Source of the DNA: Flavobacteriales bacterium
Lineage (GTDB): Bacteria; Bacteroidota; Bacteroidia; Flavobacteriales_F; PHOS-HE28
DNA: 64,000 bases
Assembly (NCBI GenBank): GCA_016788295.1
Contig: JAEUSY010000041.1
Location: 62,001 to 126,000, forward strand
Direction: 5' to 3'
The position numbers and the translations under genes are program-made. The notes beneath the pieces are model-generated. The model was not told where the DNA came from and searched no databases. It saw only the letters and a program-made list of their open reading frames with translations. This document shows positions 51,282 to 59,649 of the stretch, piece by piece (positions within the stretch are counted from its first letter, which is position 1; every line of letters starts with the position of its first letter).

Positions 51282-51305
51282 GGAAGCAAAGTAAGGAATG
51301 GTAGG

Positions 51306-51989
51306 TCACGCCTCCGAGGCGTCGAACAGGAACTTGTTAGGCGAAGCAAGCCCGTTCTTCACCGCATACATCACCACGGCCGCTGTGCTGTTCACACCGA
51401 GCTTCTGCATGATGTTGCGGCGATGCGTGGTCACGGTGTGCGCGCTCAGGTGAAGGCGGTCGGCAATACGCGTGTAGGAAAGGCCTTCGGCGATCAGCGC
51501 GATCACTTCGCACTCCCGTGCGCTCAGGGTAACAGGTGCGCAGCTCAGCGTTTGCGTTAGGAGCTGTTCCACATCGAACGATGCGCGGCGCAGGGTCTCC
51601 AGGATCTTGCCACAGAAGAACTTCCGGCCATCGGCCGTATCCAGCACGGCATCAATGATCTCGTCGATCCCGCAATCCTTCTTGATGTAGCTGGTCACCC
51701 CAGCGCGAATGGCGCTCGTAAGGGCCATGGCCGAAGGATCGGGCGTAATGGAAATGAAACGGGTGCGCTTGGAACGCTTGAGGCCTTCGCGGATGACCTT
51801 GGCACCGAAGCCTTCCGCCGTGTGGTCCAATAGCACCACGTCGGGCTTCTCGCGCAACAACAGGGCCTGCAGTTCGATCGCATCGCGGGCCTCTCCCACC
51901 ACCTCGATACGTGGCACTCCGGCGAATACCGTCCGGAGCCCGATCAAGGCCAGTTCACTGTGGTCGGCAATTAGAGTCCGGACGCTCAT
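51306..51989 (-). CDS. NarL/LuxR-type response regulator
   Basis: A 227-residue DNA-binding regulator. The receiver domain has its phosphorylation Asp in DVVLLDHTAEG (~residue 55) and the conserved Lys in SYIKKD; the acidic pocket near the N-terminus is reduced to one Asp (TLIADHSEL). The C-terminal LuxR helix-turn-helix is clear (LSARECEVIALIAEGLSYTRIADRLHLSAHTVTTHRRNI). No histidine kinase is adjacent, so its partner is elsewhere. Promoter and a 15-bp dyad lie just upstream. Confidence 0.93.
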   Translation of the reverse strand: MSVRTLIADHSELALIGLRTVFAGVPRIEVVGEARDAIELQALLLREKPDVVLLDHTAEGFGAKVIREGLKRSKRTRFISITPDPSAMALTSAIRAGVTSYIKKDCGIDEIIDAVLDTADGRKFFCGKILETLRRASFDVEQLLTQTLSCAPVTLSARECEVIALIAEGLSYTRIADRLHLSAHTVTTHRRNIMQKLGVNSTAAVVMYAVKNGLASPNKFLFDASEA

Positions 51990-51996
51990 TTTCTAT

Positions 51997-52011
51997 TTAG
52001 AATGATTCTAA
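51997..52011. promoter_or_regulatory. Fur/PerR-like operator dyad before the response-regulator gene
   Basis: TTAGAATGATTCTAA is a perfect 7-1-7 palindrome, the layout of Fur-family boxes and close to the PerR box TTATAATNATTATAA. It lies between the promoter and the ATG, 7 bases from the start. Confidence 0.6.
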
Positions 52012-52019
52012 GAAGGCGA

Positions 52020-52050
52020 CAAAGCTATCCGAATGGAATCCGATCACCAA
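52020..52050 (-). promoter_or_regulatory. promoter of the response-regulator gene
   Basis: On the - strand TTG (52050-52048), a 20-base gap, and TAGCTTTG (52027-52020) match TTG-N19/21-TAnnTTTG exactly. The leader would be about 25 bases and contain the dyad. Confidence 0.75.
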
Positions 52051-52058
52051 ACCCCGAT

Positions 52059-52991
52059 CTACACGATCGATCGTGGATCCACTACTACGGTCATCCCCTC
52101 ATCGCTGAGCATGGTGCGCGGGAAGATCGGCAGGGCTTCCTGCAGCAGTTCATCGCTGGACTTGTACCGCGAACTGAAGTGGCCCAACAGTAGCTTTCCC
52201 ACATCGGCGGCCAACGCCAGTTTGGCGGCCTGTGCAGCGGTGCTGTGCATGGTCTCCTTTGCCCTTGCGCGCAGGGTCTCCGTGAACGTGGCCTCGTGGT
52301 ACAGCAGGTCGACACCTTCGATGAAAGGCACCAACGCCGGTTCGTAGGCCGTGTCGGAACAATAGGCATAGCGCCGTTGCGCCGGTGGGTCTTCGGTCAA
52401 CTCTGCGTTCGTGTAGTGCGGACCGCCTGGCAGTTGGAGGTCCTCCCCCATTTTCACGGCCTGCCGCTTGAAATGCGGGATCATATGTACCCTGTCCTTA
52501 CGCAAGGACCGCAATGCAGGCGATTCTGTGAACACGAAACCCGTGCAGGGAATACGGTGCTTCAGTTCTAGCGCGGTCACCCGGACACGGGCATCGGCAA
52601 AGACCTCCGCTCCGCTCTCCGGCACCGTAGGTGTGAAGTGTAGCGGATAACGCAGCCAGGTGGCCGAGGCGCGCAGCTGTAGGTCGATGATCTCCTTCAA
52701 CATTGGCGGACCATGCACGAACAGCGGCTCCTTGCGGCCCATGAGGTGCATGGAACTGATGAGGCCCATGAGCCCGAGGTAGTGGTCGCCGTGAAGGTGA
52801 CTGATCAGGATGCGCTGAATCCGCACAAAGTTCACGCCCAGCTCACGCAGGCGTTCCTGGGTGCCCTCGCCACAATCCACGATGTAAAGCCCTTCGTTCA
52901 CGTTCACCAACTGGGACGTGGGGTATCGCCCTCGCGCTGGAAGGGCGGCACCAGTGCCCAATGTGGTCACCTCAAAGCGTCGGTGGTGCAT
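52059..52991 (-). CDS. rnz: ribonuclease Z
   Basis: A 310-residue metallo-beta-lactamase fold tRNA 3'-processing nuclease. LGTGAALPARGRYPTSQLV at the N-terminus, the zinc motif SHLHGDH (64-70), YCSDTAY and YHEATF with further ligands, and HSTAAQAAKLA and LLGHFSSRYK in the C-terminal part match RNase Z closely; length is normal. Confidence 0.96.
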   Translation of the reverse strand: MHHRRFEVTTLGTGAALPARGRYPTSQLVNVNEGLYIVDCGEGTQERLRELGVNFVRIQRILISHLHGDHYLGLMGLISSMHLMGRKEPLFVHGPPMLKEIIDLQLRASATWLRYPLHFTPTVPESGAEVFADARVRVTALELKHRIPCTGFVFTESPALRSLRKDRVHMIPHFKRQAVKMGEDLQLPGGPHYTNAELTEDPPAQRRYAYCSDTAYEPALVPFIEGVDLLYHEATFTETLRARAKETMHSTAAQAAKLALAADVGKLLLGHFSSRYKSSDELLQEALPIFPRTMLSDEGMTVVVDPRSIV

Positions 52992-53001
52992 GGGATAAAG
53001 A

Positions 53002-53027
53002 GAAGGCCCCCGCTACCGGAGGCCTTC
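53002..53027 (-). terminator. probable terminator of the T9SS-protein gene
   Basis: GAAGGCC and GGCCTTC arms (7-bp stem) around a 12-base loop, followed on the - strand by TCTTTAT. It lies 29-54 bases after the stop of the gene ending at 53056. Confidence 0.65.
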
Positions 53028-53055
53028 GCACTGGTTCATGGTAACGGTGAACGAC

Positions 53056-53817
53056 TTAGCGATAGAGCGCCATACGTCCGGTGTAGTTCTCCTTTCCGGA
53101 CTCCACCTTGAAGAGGTATACACCCTCGGGCAGGTTACCGCCTTCGAAGGGAACACGGTTCATTCCGGCCTTGCCCTGCATCTGGTGCATCCACAATTCC
53201 TCTCCCACAAGATTGAACACGCGCACCTTAACAACGCCCGGCTTGGATAACTGGAACTCGATCTGCGTGCGGGCATTGAAGGGATTAGGCACGTTGCGCA
53301 CCTGCCCAAGAACGGAGGACGATGCTTCTGAGATCCCGATGGTATTCTCCATCACCTCGATGCGATAGCCGGAGAACTCGTAGGGGATGGGCAGTACGAA
53401 AATGCCGAGCGTGCTGTATGCCGTTACGTTCAACGTAAGGTTGAACATGCCCAGCTGGGTCGGGGTGCCTTGGATCACGCCGCATCCAAGCTGACCGGTC
53501 AGATAGGAACAGGTGGCCGGGGTCTGCGAGGCGCATGCGATCGAAAGGCCCGGGGGAAGACCGGTCACTCCCGTAAATGCAACGGAGTCAAGCACCACAC
53601 CGGCGAACTGCGGATCGATGGTACCGGCATCCTGGGGGACCTTCAAGTTGAGCACCTGCTGATAAGGCACGCCCAGATAGGCCGGTGCGAAGTTCTCCGT
53701 GGTGTCAGGCCATACCCCGAACAGGCTGTCCGTGTAAAGTGGGTCCGGCGTACAGGGCTGCGCCATCGCAGAGAAGGCGGCAACAGCAGCGGAGGTTACG
53801 AGTAGGGTTCTCAGCAT
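53056..53817 (-). CDS. secreted protein with T9SS C-terminal sorting domain
   Basis: A 253-residue exported protein with signal peptide (1-19), a Cys-containing central beta domain of unknown function (PGLSIACASQTPATCSYLTGQLGCGV) and a C-terminal type IX sorting domain: NVPNPFNARTQIEFQLSKPG, VKVRVFNLVGEELW, NLPEGVYLFKVESGKENYTG. It would be secreted by the T9SS and anchored at or released from the cell surface. It lies 4 bases after the STAS gene and is probably co-transcribed. Confidence 0.88.
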   Translation of the reverse strand: MLRTLLVTSAAVAAFSAMAQPCTPDPLYTDSLFGVWPDTTENFAPAYLGVPYQQVLNLKVPQDAGTIDPQFAGVVLDSVAFTGVTGLPPGLSIACASQTPATCSYLTGQLGCGVIQGTPTQLGMFNLTLNVTAYSTLGIFVLPIPYEFSGYRIEVMENTIGISEASSSVLGQVRNVPNPFNARTQIEFQLSKPGVVKVRVFNLVGEELWMHQMQGKAGMNRVPFEGGNLPEGVYLFKVESGKENYTGRMALYR

Positions 53818-53821
53818 CTGA

Positions 53822-54196
53822 TCAGGGTTCCTTATTAATGTCCTTCTCGATCTCCTCCATGTAGAGCAGGTCGATGGCCTCGTTCACGGAAGGGGTGATG
53901 GACAGCACCGATTCCAACTGCGAGATCTGTACCAATTTCTGCACTGGCTCCTGGAGACCGCAGACCACGAGCGAACCGTTCACGCTCTTGCACAAGCGGT
54001 TGGCAACGAGGAGTGCGCTCAGACCCGATGAATCGCAATACCGTGTGCGGGACAGGTCAATGATCACGTTGCGTACGCCGGTCTTGTTCAGGTAAACAAG
54101 CTCACTTTTCAGCTCGGGTGCACACGTGGTGTCGAGCTTGTCCGCATTGCTGGTGACAAGCGTGTACCGGCCTTTGTCCTCGATGGTAAAGTTCAT
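53822..54196 (-). CDS. STAS-domain anti-sigma factor antagonist
   Basis: A 124-residue SpoIIAA/RsbV-like protein. The signature YCDSSGLSALLVANRL contains the conserved phosphorylatable Ser after Asp-Ser, and the fold covers the whole protein. It would be controlled by an anti-sigma kinase encoded elsewhere. TATCTTTG on the - strand (54224-54217), 20 bases before the ATG, is an exact -7 box. Confidence 0.9.
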   Translation of the reverse strand: MNFTIEDKGRYTLVTSNADKLDTTCAPELKSELVYLNKTGVRNVIIDLSRTRYCDSSGLSALLVANRLCKSVNGSLVVCGLQEPVQKLVQISQLESVLSITPSVNEAIDLLYMEEIEKDINKEP

Positions 54197-54246
54197 GGTC
54201 AGAATTGGCTACCGGTCAAAGATAATCAGCGGATGCAATGACGAAT

Positions 54247-54262
54247 GGCCCCCTGAGGGCCA
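54247..54262 (-). terminator. possible hairpin terminator after pyrB
   Basis: GGCCC/GGGCC arms around CCTGA form a short strong stem 15-30 bases downstream of the pyrB stop; only a weak T-rich stretch follows on the - strand. Confidence 0.4.
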
Positions 54263-54277
54263 ACAGTTAAGAACAGC

Positions 54278-55255
54278 CTAACGTGGGATCCGGGCCGCCA
54301 GCAGATACAGCACCGCCATGCGGATGGCCACGCCGTTCTCCACCTGATCGAGGATGATGCTGTTCGCATGGTCCGCCACTTCGCTGGACACTTCAACCCC
54401 GCGATTGATGGGGCCCGGATGCATGATCACCACCTCCTTCCCGATACGCCTGTAGCGTTCCAGATCAAGTCCGTAAAGCATGGCATACTCACGCAGGCTG
54501 GGGAAATTCGCGATGCCATCGCCCCCCTGCCGTTCGAGCTGGATACGCAGCATATTGGCCACTTCGCACCAACGCAGGGCCTTGTCCAGATCGTGCTCCA
54601 CGCGCACCCCGAGGCTGGTGATGAAGCGCGGCATCAACGTGCTGGGGCCGCAAAGCATGACCTCCGCTCCCAATTTCTGGAGGCAGAAAATATTACTGAG
54701 GGCCACGCGGCTGTGCAGGATATCGCCCACGATCAGCACTTTGGCACCCTTCACCCGGCCCAGCTTCTCGCGGATACTGTAGGCATCGAGCAGCGCCTGT
54801 GTGGGGTGCTCGTGCGTGCCATCACCGGCGTTCACGATCCGTGCGTTCACATGGCGGCTCAGGAACAGTGCGGCTCCCGGGTCCGGATGACGCATCACCA
54901 CCATGTCCACTTTCATGGCGAGGATGTTGTTCACCGTATCCACCAGTGTTTCGCCCTTGCTAACGCTGCTGCCGCTGCTGCTGAAGTTCACGATATCGGC
55001 GCTCAGCCGTTTCTCGGCAAGCTCAAAACTCACCCGTGTGCGCGTGCTGCTCTCGAAGAAGAGATTGGCCACCGTGATATCGCGCAGTGAAGGCACCCGC
55101 TTTATCGGGCGATTCAGGACCTCCTTGAACCCATCGGCCGTTCGGAAGATCAGCTCGATATCAGCGGCGCTCAGGTCCTTGATGCCGAGCAAATGCTCCG
55201 TGCTGAGCTGATCGCTCGCCGTTGCACTATCCGCGAAGGAGATCGAATTGCTCAT
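54278..55255 (-). CDS. pyrB: aspartate carbamoyltransferase catalytic chain
   Basis: A 325-residue carbamoyltransferase for the second step of pyrimidine synthesis. Carbamoyl-phosphate motif FFESSTRTR (66-74), HEHPTQALLDAYS and MHPGPINRGVE (the ATCase-type aspartate loop) are clear. It follows pyrR with an ATGA overlap at 55252-55255. Confidence 0.96.
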   Translation of the reverse strand: MSNSISFADSATASDQLSTEHLLGIKDLSAADIELIFRTADGFKEVLNRPIKRVPSLRDITVANLFFESSTRTRVSFELAEKRLSADIVNFSSSGSSVSKGETLVDTVNNILAMKVDMVVMRHPDPGAALFLSRHVNARIVNAGDGTHEHPTQALLDAYSIREKLGRVKGAKVLIVGDILHSRVALSNIFCLQKLGAEVMLCGPSTLMPRFITSLGVRVEHDLDKALRWCEVANMLRIQLERQGGDGIANFPSLREYAMLYGLDLERYRRIGKEVVIMHPGPINRGVEVSSEVADHANSIILDQVENGVAIRMAVLYLLAARIPR

Positions 55256-55842
55256 AGGTCCGATGCGGCATTAAGGGAACGACCGGCGGCCCGTGCATCG
55301 CGAGCGGCGGGATGAAGCAGCACTTGGTCGCGCCCATCACTCTCCTTCCATTCCACGGAAACACGCTCGTCGGCGATGCTGTCCACCCATTTGCCCACAT
55401 ACTCGGCCTGGATGGGCACCTGGCGACTGAACCGGCGATCGATGAGCACCAGCAGTTGCACACTGGCCGGCCGCCCAAAAGCAAGAAGTGCATCGAGGCC
55501 GGCCCGGATCGTGCGACCCGTGAAAAGCACATCGTCCACAAGCACTACCCGGCGTCCGTCGAGGGTAAAATCGATCTCTGTTACGCTGGGCGAAGGCAGC
55601 GAGGTGCGGTGCCGGAAATCGTCCCGATGAAAGGTGATGTCCAATTCGCCATACGCCAGTTGCTCCCGACCGATGATGCGGGCCAGTTCGGTGCGAAGCC
55701 TGCGCGCAAGCAGCACACCGCGTGGCTGGAGGCCGATGATGGCCACACCGGAAAGATCGCCGTGGTCCTCGATCAGCTGATGGCACAGCCGGGTGATGGT
55801 AAGCCCGAAGGCCTTGGTATCGAGGATGGTGACCGGCTGCAT
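55252..55842 (-). CDS. pyrR: bifunctional pyrimidine operon regulator / uracil phosphoribosyltransferase
   Basis: A 196-residue PRTase. The PRPP loop VVLVDDVLFTGRTIRAGLDALL, IIGLQPRGVLLARRL and LIDRRFSRQVPIQAEYVGK are typical of PyrR, which senses uridine nucleotides and regulates pyr genes by binding mRNA. I do not see an obvious attenuator hairpin before pyrR. TATCTTCG on the - strand (55883-55876) is a likely -7 box. Confidence 0.93.
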   Translation of the reverse strand: MQPVTILDTKAFGLTITRLCHQLIEDHGDLSGVAIIGLQPRGVLLARRLRTELARIIGREQLAYGELDITFHRDDFRHRTSLPSPSVTEIDFTLDGRRVVLVDDVLFTGRTIRAGLDALLAFGRPASVQLLVLIDRRFSRQVPIQAEYVGKWVDSIADERVSVEWKESDGRDQVLLHPAARDARAAGRSLNAASDL

Positions 55843-55955
55843 CCGTGGTGCCGATGGCAGTGGCCACCGGTGCGGCGAAGATAACGGCCGCCCCCGGAAC
55901 CACCCCGCATGTTGAACATCACCGGATCCTCTGCATTTTCGCAGGCCTCCCCACC

Positions 55956-57257
55956 ATGACCGCCCTCTTCCCGGACAAGCGCACCGCGCTGCTGATCACC
56001 GTGGCCGCACTGGGCTACTTCGTGGACATCTACGACCTGGTGCTCTTCAACGTGGTGAAGCGCGAGAGCCTCGAGTTCATCCTGGGCGCTGGTGACCCGC
56101 GCATCAAGGATGTGGGCATCGACCTCTTCAACATGCAGATGCTGGGCATGCTGGTGGGCGGCATCCTCTGGGGTGTTTGGGGCGACAAGAAAGGCCGCAT
56201 CACCGTGCTCTTCGGCAGCATCCTCCTCTACTCGCTCGCCAACATCGCCAACGCCTTCACTTACGATATCACCAGCTACGCCATTGTGCGCTTCATTGCC
56301 GGTGTGGGCCTGGCGGGCGAGTTGGGCGCGGGCATCACGCTGATCACCGAATCGATGCCCAAGGGCAAACGCGGCTACGGCACCATGGTGGTGGTGACCT
56401 TCGGTGCGCTGGGGGCGGTGTTCGCGGATGAAGTGGTGAGCCGGGGCAAGGCGCTGGGTTCGGTGTTCGCCACGGTCACCGGTCCGCTGATGGACTGGCA
56501 GGTGGCCTACCTCATGGGTGGGCTGATGGGCCTGGTGCTGCTGGTGATGCGTGTGGGCGCTTTCGAGAGCGGCATGTTCCACCGGATGAAGGAAAGCTCT
56601 GCACGCAAGGGTGACCTGCGCATGCTCTTCAACGACCGCGACCGGCTGCTACGCTACCTGGGCTGTATCCTCATCGGTGTGCCCGTGTGGTATGTGATCG
56701 GTGTGCTGGTGAACCTGAGCCAGGACGTGTTCGTGCCCCAACTGGGCATCGATACCAGCATGCTCTCCCCGGAAGAGCTTAAGCGCATCAACGGGAAGGC
56801 CATCCGCTACGCCTACATCGGGCTCAGCATCGGCGATCTGCTCAGCGGAGTGCTCTCTCAGGTGCTGCGCAGCCGCAAGAAGGTGATCTACGGCTACCTC
56901 ACGGCCAACCTCGCCCTTACGTTGGTGTTCCTCTTTGGCATGCAGGGCGCCAGCATACATACCTACAACTGGATGTGCCTGGCGTTGGGCACGGCCACGG
57001 GCTACTGGGTCATTTTCGTTACCGTGGCCAGCGAACAGTTCGGCACCAACATCCGCAGCACCGTGGCCACCACCACACCCAACTTCGTTCGCGGCGCGGT
57101 ACTTCCCGTTACCAATGCCTTCAAGTTCCTCGCCGTGCCGGTGGGCAACCTCACCAGTGCCTTGGTAGTGGGCCTTGTTTGCATTGGCGCGGCCTTTTGG
57201 GCCACGAGCCGCGTGCATGAGACCTTCCACAAGGACATGGACTTCGTGGAGGAGTGA
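55956..57257 (+). CDS. MFS transporter (metabolite:proton symporter type)
   Basis: About 433 residues from ATG 55956. Twelve membrane helices; the loop-2/3 signature GVWGDKKGRITVLFGS and GVGLAGELGAGITLITESMPKGKRG fit the MHS/sugar-porter-like branch of the MFS. The central cytoplasmic loop and second half (FVTVASEQFGTNIRSTVATT) are conserved with that branch. Substrate is not deducible. Confidence 0.85.
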   Translation: MTALFPDKRTALLITVAALGYFVDIYDLVLFNVVKRESLEFILGAGDPRIKDVGIDLFNMQMLGMLVGGILWGVWGDKKGRITVLFGSILLYSLANIANAFTYDITSYAIVRFIAGVGLAGELGAGITLITESMPKGKRGYGTMVVVTFGALGAVFADEVVSRGKALGSVFATVTGPLMDWQVAYLMGGLMGLVLLVMRVGAFESGMFHRMKESSARKGDLRMLFNDRDRLLRYLGCILIGVPVWYVIGVLVNLSQDVFVPQLGIDTSMLSPEELKRINGKAIRYAYIGLSIGDLLSGVLSQVLRSRKKVIYGYLTANLALTLVFLFGMQGASIHTYNWMCLALGTATGYWVIFVTVASEQFGTNIRSTVATTTPNFVRGAVLPVTNAFKFLAVPVGNLTSALVVGLVCIGAAFWATSRVHETFHKDMDFVEE

Positions 57258-57356
57258 GCATATCCCTGGTCGCCGAAAACCGATCCTCACTGTTCATCCC
57301 CACCCACCCCATCCACGTTGGTACGCCCCTTGCCCCTTCCCCCCGATATTCGCACC

Positions 57357-59564
57357 ATGCTTTACCGTTCCGCTCTGGCCGCATTGGCGGTCGCCCTCTT
57401 GTTCGCCCCGGCCCTACAGGCGCAAAAGACCCTTACCAACAAGGACATCTGGGCCGGTCCGCTGTTCAGCACCGAGTTCGTTGGGGGGCTGGCCAGCATG
57501 AAGGACGGCCTGCACTACACCGTATTGGAAGAGGAAAAGGAAGAGGCCGTGATCGCCCAGTACGCCTACCGCACGGGTGAAAAGGTGGCCACCCTGGTAC
57601 GTGGTGGCCAGTTGATGCTGCCCGGCGCCAAAGCCCCTTTAGAGATCGAAGGCTACAGCTTCAGCGGAGATGAGCGGAAACTGATGATCGAGACCGACCA
57701 CGAGCCCATCTACCGCTACAGCTACTATGCCTACAACTACATCTTCGACCGTACCACGAAGACCTTGGTGCCACTGAGCGATGTGAACAAGGCCAAACAA
57801 CGGCTGGCCACCTTCAGCCCCGATGGCAACAAGGCCGCCTTTGTCCGCGACAACGACCTCTACGTGGTGGACCTGGCCACCATGAAAGAGACCCGGATCA
57901 CCAACGACGGCGCATGGAACAAGGTCCTTAACGGCGCCACGGACTGGGTATATGAAGAGGAATTCGCGTTGGTGCAGGGTTATGCCTGGAGCCCCAATGG
58001 CACCAAGCTGCTCTACCTGCGCAGCGATGAGAGCGCCGTGCGCGAGTTCGATCTCACCCTGTACAAAGGCCAGCTCTACCCGAGCGAATACCGGTTCAAA
58101 TACCCCAAGGCCGGCGAGACCAACAGCACCGTGCAGTTGTTCGTGTACGACCTGGCCGCAGGCACCAACACATTGGTCCCCTTGGGACCCGAGGGCGAAC
58201 TCTACATCCCCCGCCTGGGCTGGACCGCCAACGACAACGTGCTCTGGTTCATGCGCATGAACCGCCTGCAGAACGAGAAGGTGATCGCCACCGTGGACCT
58301 CGCGCAGCGTGGCCGCAACCTATTGCCCTCGCCAGTGTACATCGAGACCTGCGACACCTACGCCGAAGTGACCGACGACCTGCACTTCCTGGCCGATGGT
58401 ACCGGTTTCGTGCTGACCAGCGAGCGCGATGGATGGAACCACATCTACCTGGTGCCCATGAACGGCGAGCCCAAGCAGCTCACCAGCGGAACTTGGGACG
58501 TGGTGGGCGTGAAGGGCATTGATGAAAAGAACAAGCGTGTGGTGTTCACTGCGGCCAAGAGCGCGCCCGAAGCACAAGAGGTACTGACTGTTCCGCTTAG
58601 CGGCAAGGGCATTGTCCAACTATCGCCCGCCGGCGGCTGGAACGATGCCGAGTTCAGCACCGGGTTCCGCTACTTCATCAACACGCGCAGCACCCTGAAC
58701 ACCGTGCCAGTGATCACTCTGCACGATGGTAACGGCAAACTGGTGAAGACATTGAAGGACAACGCGAAGCTGGCGGCCACCGCCAAGGAATACGGCCTGG
58801 CCACGCGCGAGTTCTTCCAATTCCCCACCAAGGCCGGTTTCGAACTGCGGGGCTGGATGATGAGGCCCGTGGACTTCGACCCGAAGAAGAAATACCCCGT
58901 GCTGATGGTGCAGTACAGCGGTCCGAACAGCAACGAGGTATTGGACCAGTGGGATGGCCGCGGACAGCTCTGGCATACCCTGCTGACCCAGAAAGGCTAC
59001 ATCGTGGTCTGTGTGGACGGGCGTGGCACAGGGCATCGCGGACGCGACTTCCGCCATGTGACCTACGGGCAATTGGGGCGCTACGAAACGGAGGACCAGA
59101 TCGCCACCGCGCAATGGCTGGCCCAACAGGCTTATGTGGACGCAGGGCGTATCGGCATCTGGGGCTGGAGCTATGGTGGCTTCATGAGCAGCCTGTGCAT
59201 CACCAACGGCGCCGACCACTTCAAGAGCGCCATCGCCGTGGCCCCGGTGACCAACTGGCGCTACTACGACAGCATCTACACCGAGCGCTACATGGGCCTG
59301 CCCAACGAGAACGGCAAGGGCTACGACGACAACAGTCCCGTGAGCCATGTGGGCAAGCTGAAAGGCAACTACCTTCTGATCCACGGTCTGGCCGACGACA
59401 ATGTGCACTACCAGAACGCCGCCGAAATGGTGAACGCCCTGGTGAAGGCCAACAAGCCCTTCGACCAGTTCATGTATCCCGACAAGAACCACGGCATCTA
59501 CGGCGGCACCACCCGACTGCATCTGTATGAGATGATGACGAAGTGGTTGGAGGAGAACCTGTAG
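57357..59564 (+). CDS. S9B dipeptidyl-peptidase IV-like serine protease
   Basis: About 735 residues; ATG 57357 gives a clean signal peptide (LAALAVALLFAPALQAQ). The N-terminal beta-propeller includes the DPP-IV double-Glu motif DWVYEEEF (~197-204). The C-terminal hydrolase has GIWGWSYGGFMSS (nucleophile Ser ~603), GLADDNVHYQNA (Asp ~680) and DKNHGIYGG (His ~711). It removes N-terminal dipeptides, usually after Pro, in the periplasm. Two POT peptide transporters follow, suggesting peptide scavenging. Confidence 0.95.
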   Translation: MLYRSALAALAVALLFAPALQAQKTLTNKDIWAGPLFSTEFVGGLASMKDGLHYTVLEEEKEEAVIAQYAYRTGEKVATLVRGGQLMLPGAKAPLEIEGYSFSGDERKLMIETDHEPIYRYSYYAYNYIFDRTTKTLVPLSDVNKAKQRLATFSPDGNKAAFVRDNDLYVVDLATMKETRITNDGAWNKVLNGATDWVYEEEFALVQGYAWSPNGTKLLYLRSDESAVREFDLTLYKGQLYPSEYRFKYPKAGETNSTVQLFVYDLAAGTNTLVPLGPEGELYIPRLGWTANDNVLWFMRMNRLQNEKVIATVDLAQRGRNLLPSPVYIETCDTYAEVTDDLHFLADGTGFVLTSERDGWNHIYLVPMNGEPKQLTSGTWDVVGVKGIDEKNKRVVFTAAKSAPEAQEVLTVPLSGKGIVQLSPAGGWNDAEFSTGFRYFINTRSTLNTVPVITLHDGNGKLVKTLKDNAKLAATAKEYGLATREFFQFPTKAGFELRGWMMRPVDFDPKKKYPVLMVQYSGPNSNEVLDQWDGRGQLWHTLLTQKGYIVVCVDGRGTGHRGRDFRHVTYGQLGRYETEDQIATAQWLAQQAYVDAGRIGIWGWSYGGFMSSLCITNGADHFKSAIAVAPVTNWRYYDSIYTERYMGLPNENGKGYDDNSPVSHVGKLKGNYLLIHGLADDNVHYQNAAEMVNALVKANKPFDQFMYPDKNHGIYGGTTRLHLYEMMTKWLEENL

Positions 59565-59649
59565 GGCGCTCCCGCACCCCACCGGCCCTCCCCCTTTGCC
59601 AGTTCTTGGCCTTTCCTACCTTGGCGCACCTCAACCCCCTCATTCCTTC

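Noticed and set aside
54278-55255. N-acetylornithine or ornithine carbamoyltransferase
   Set aside because: The HPGPINRGVE loop and neighbouring pyrR identify aspartate carbamoyltransferase.
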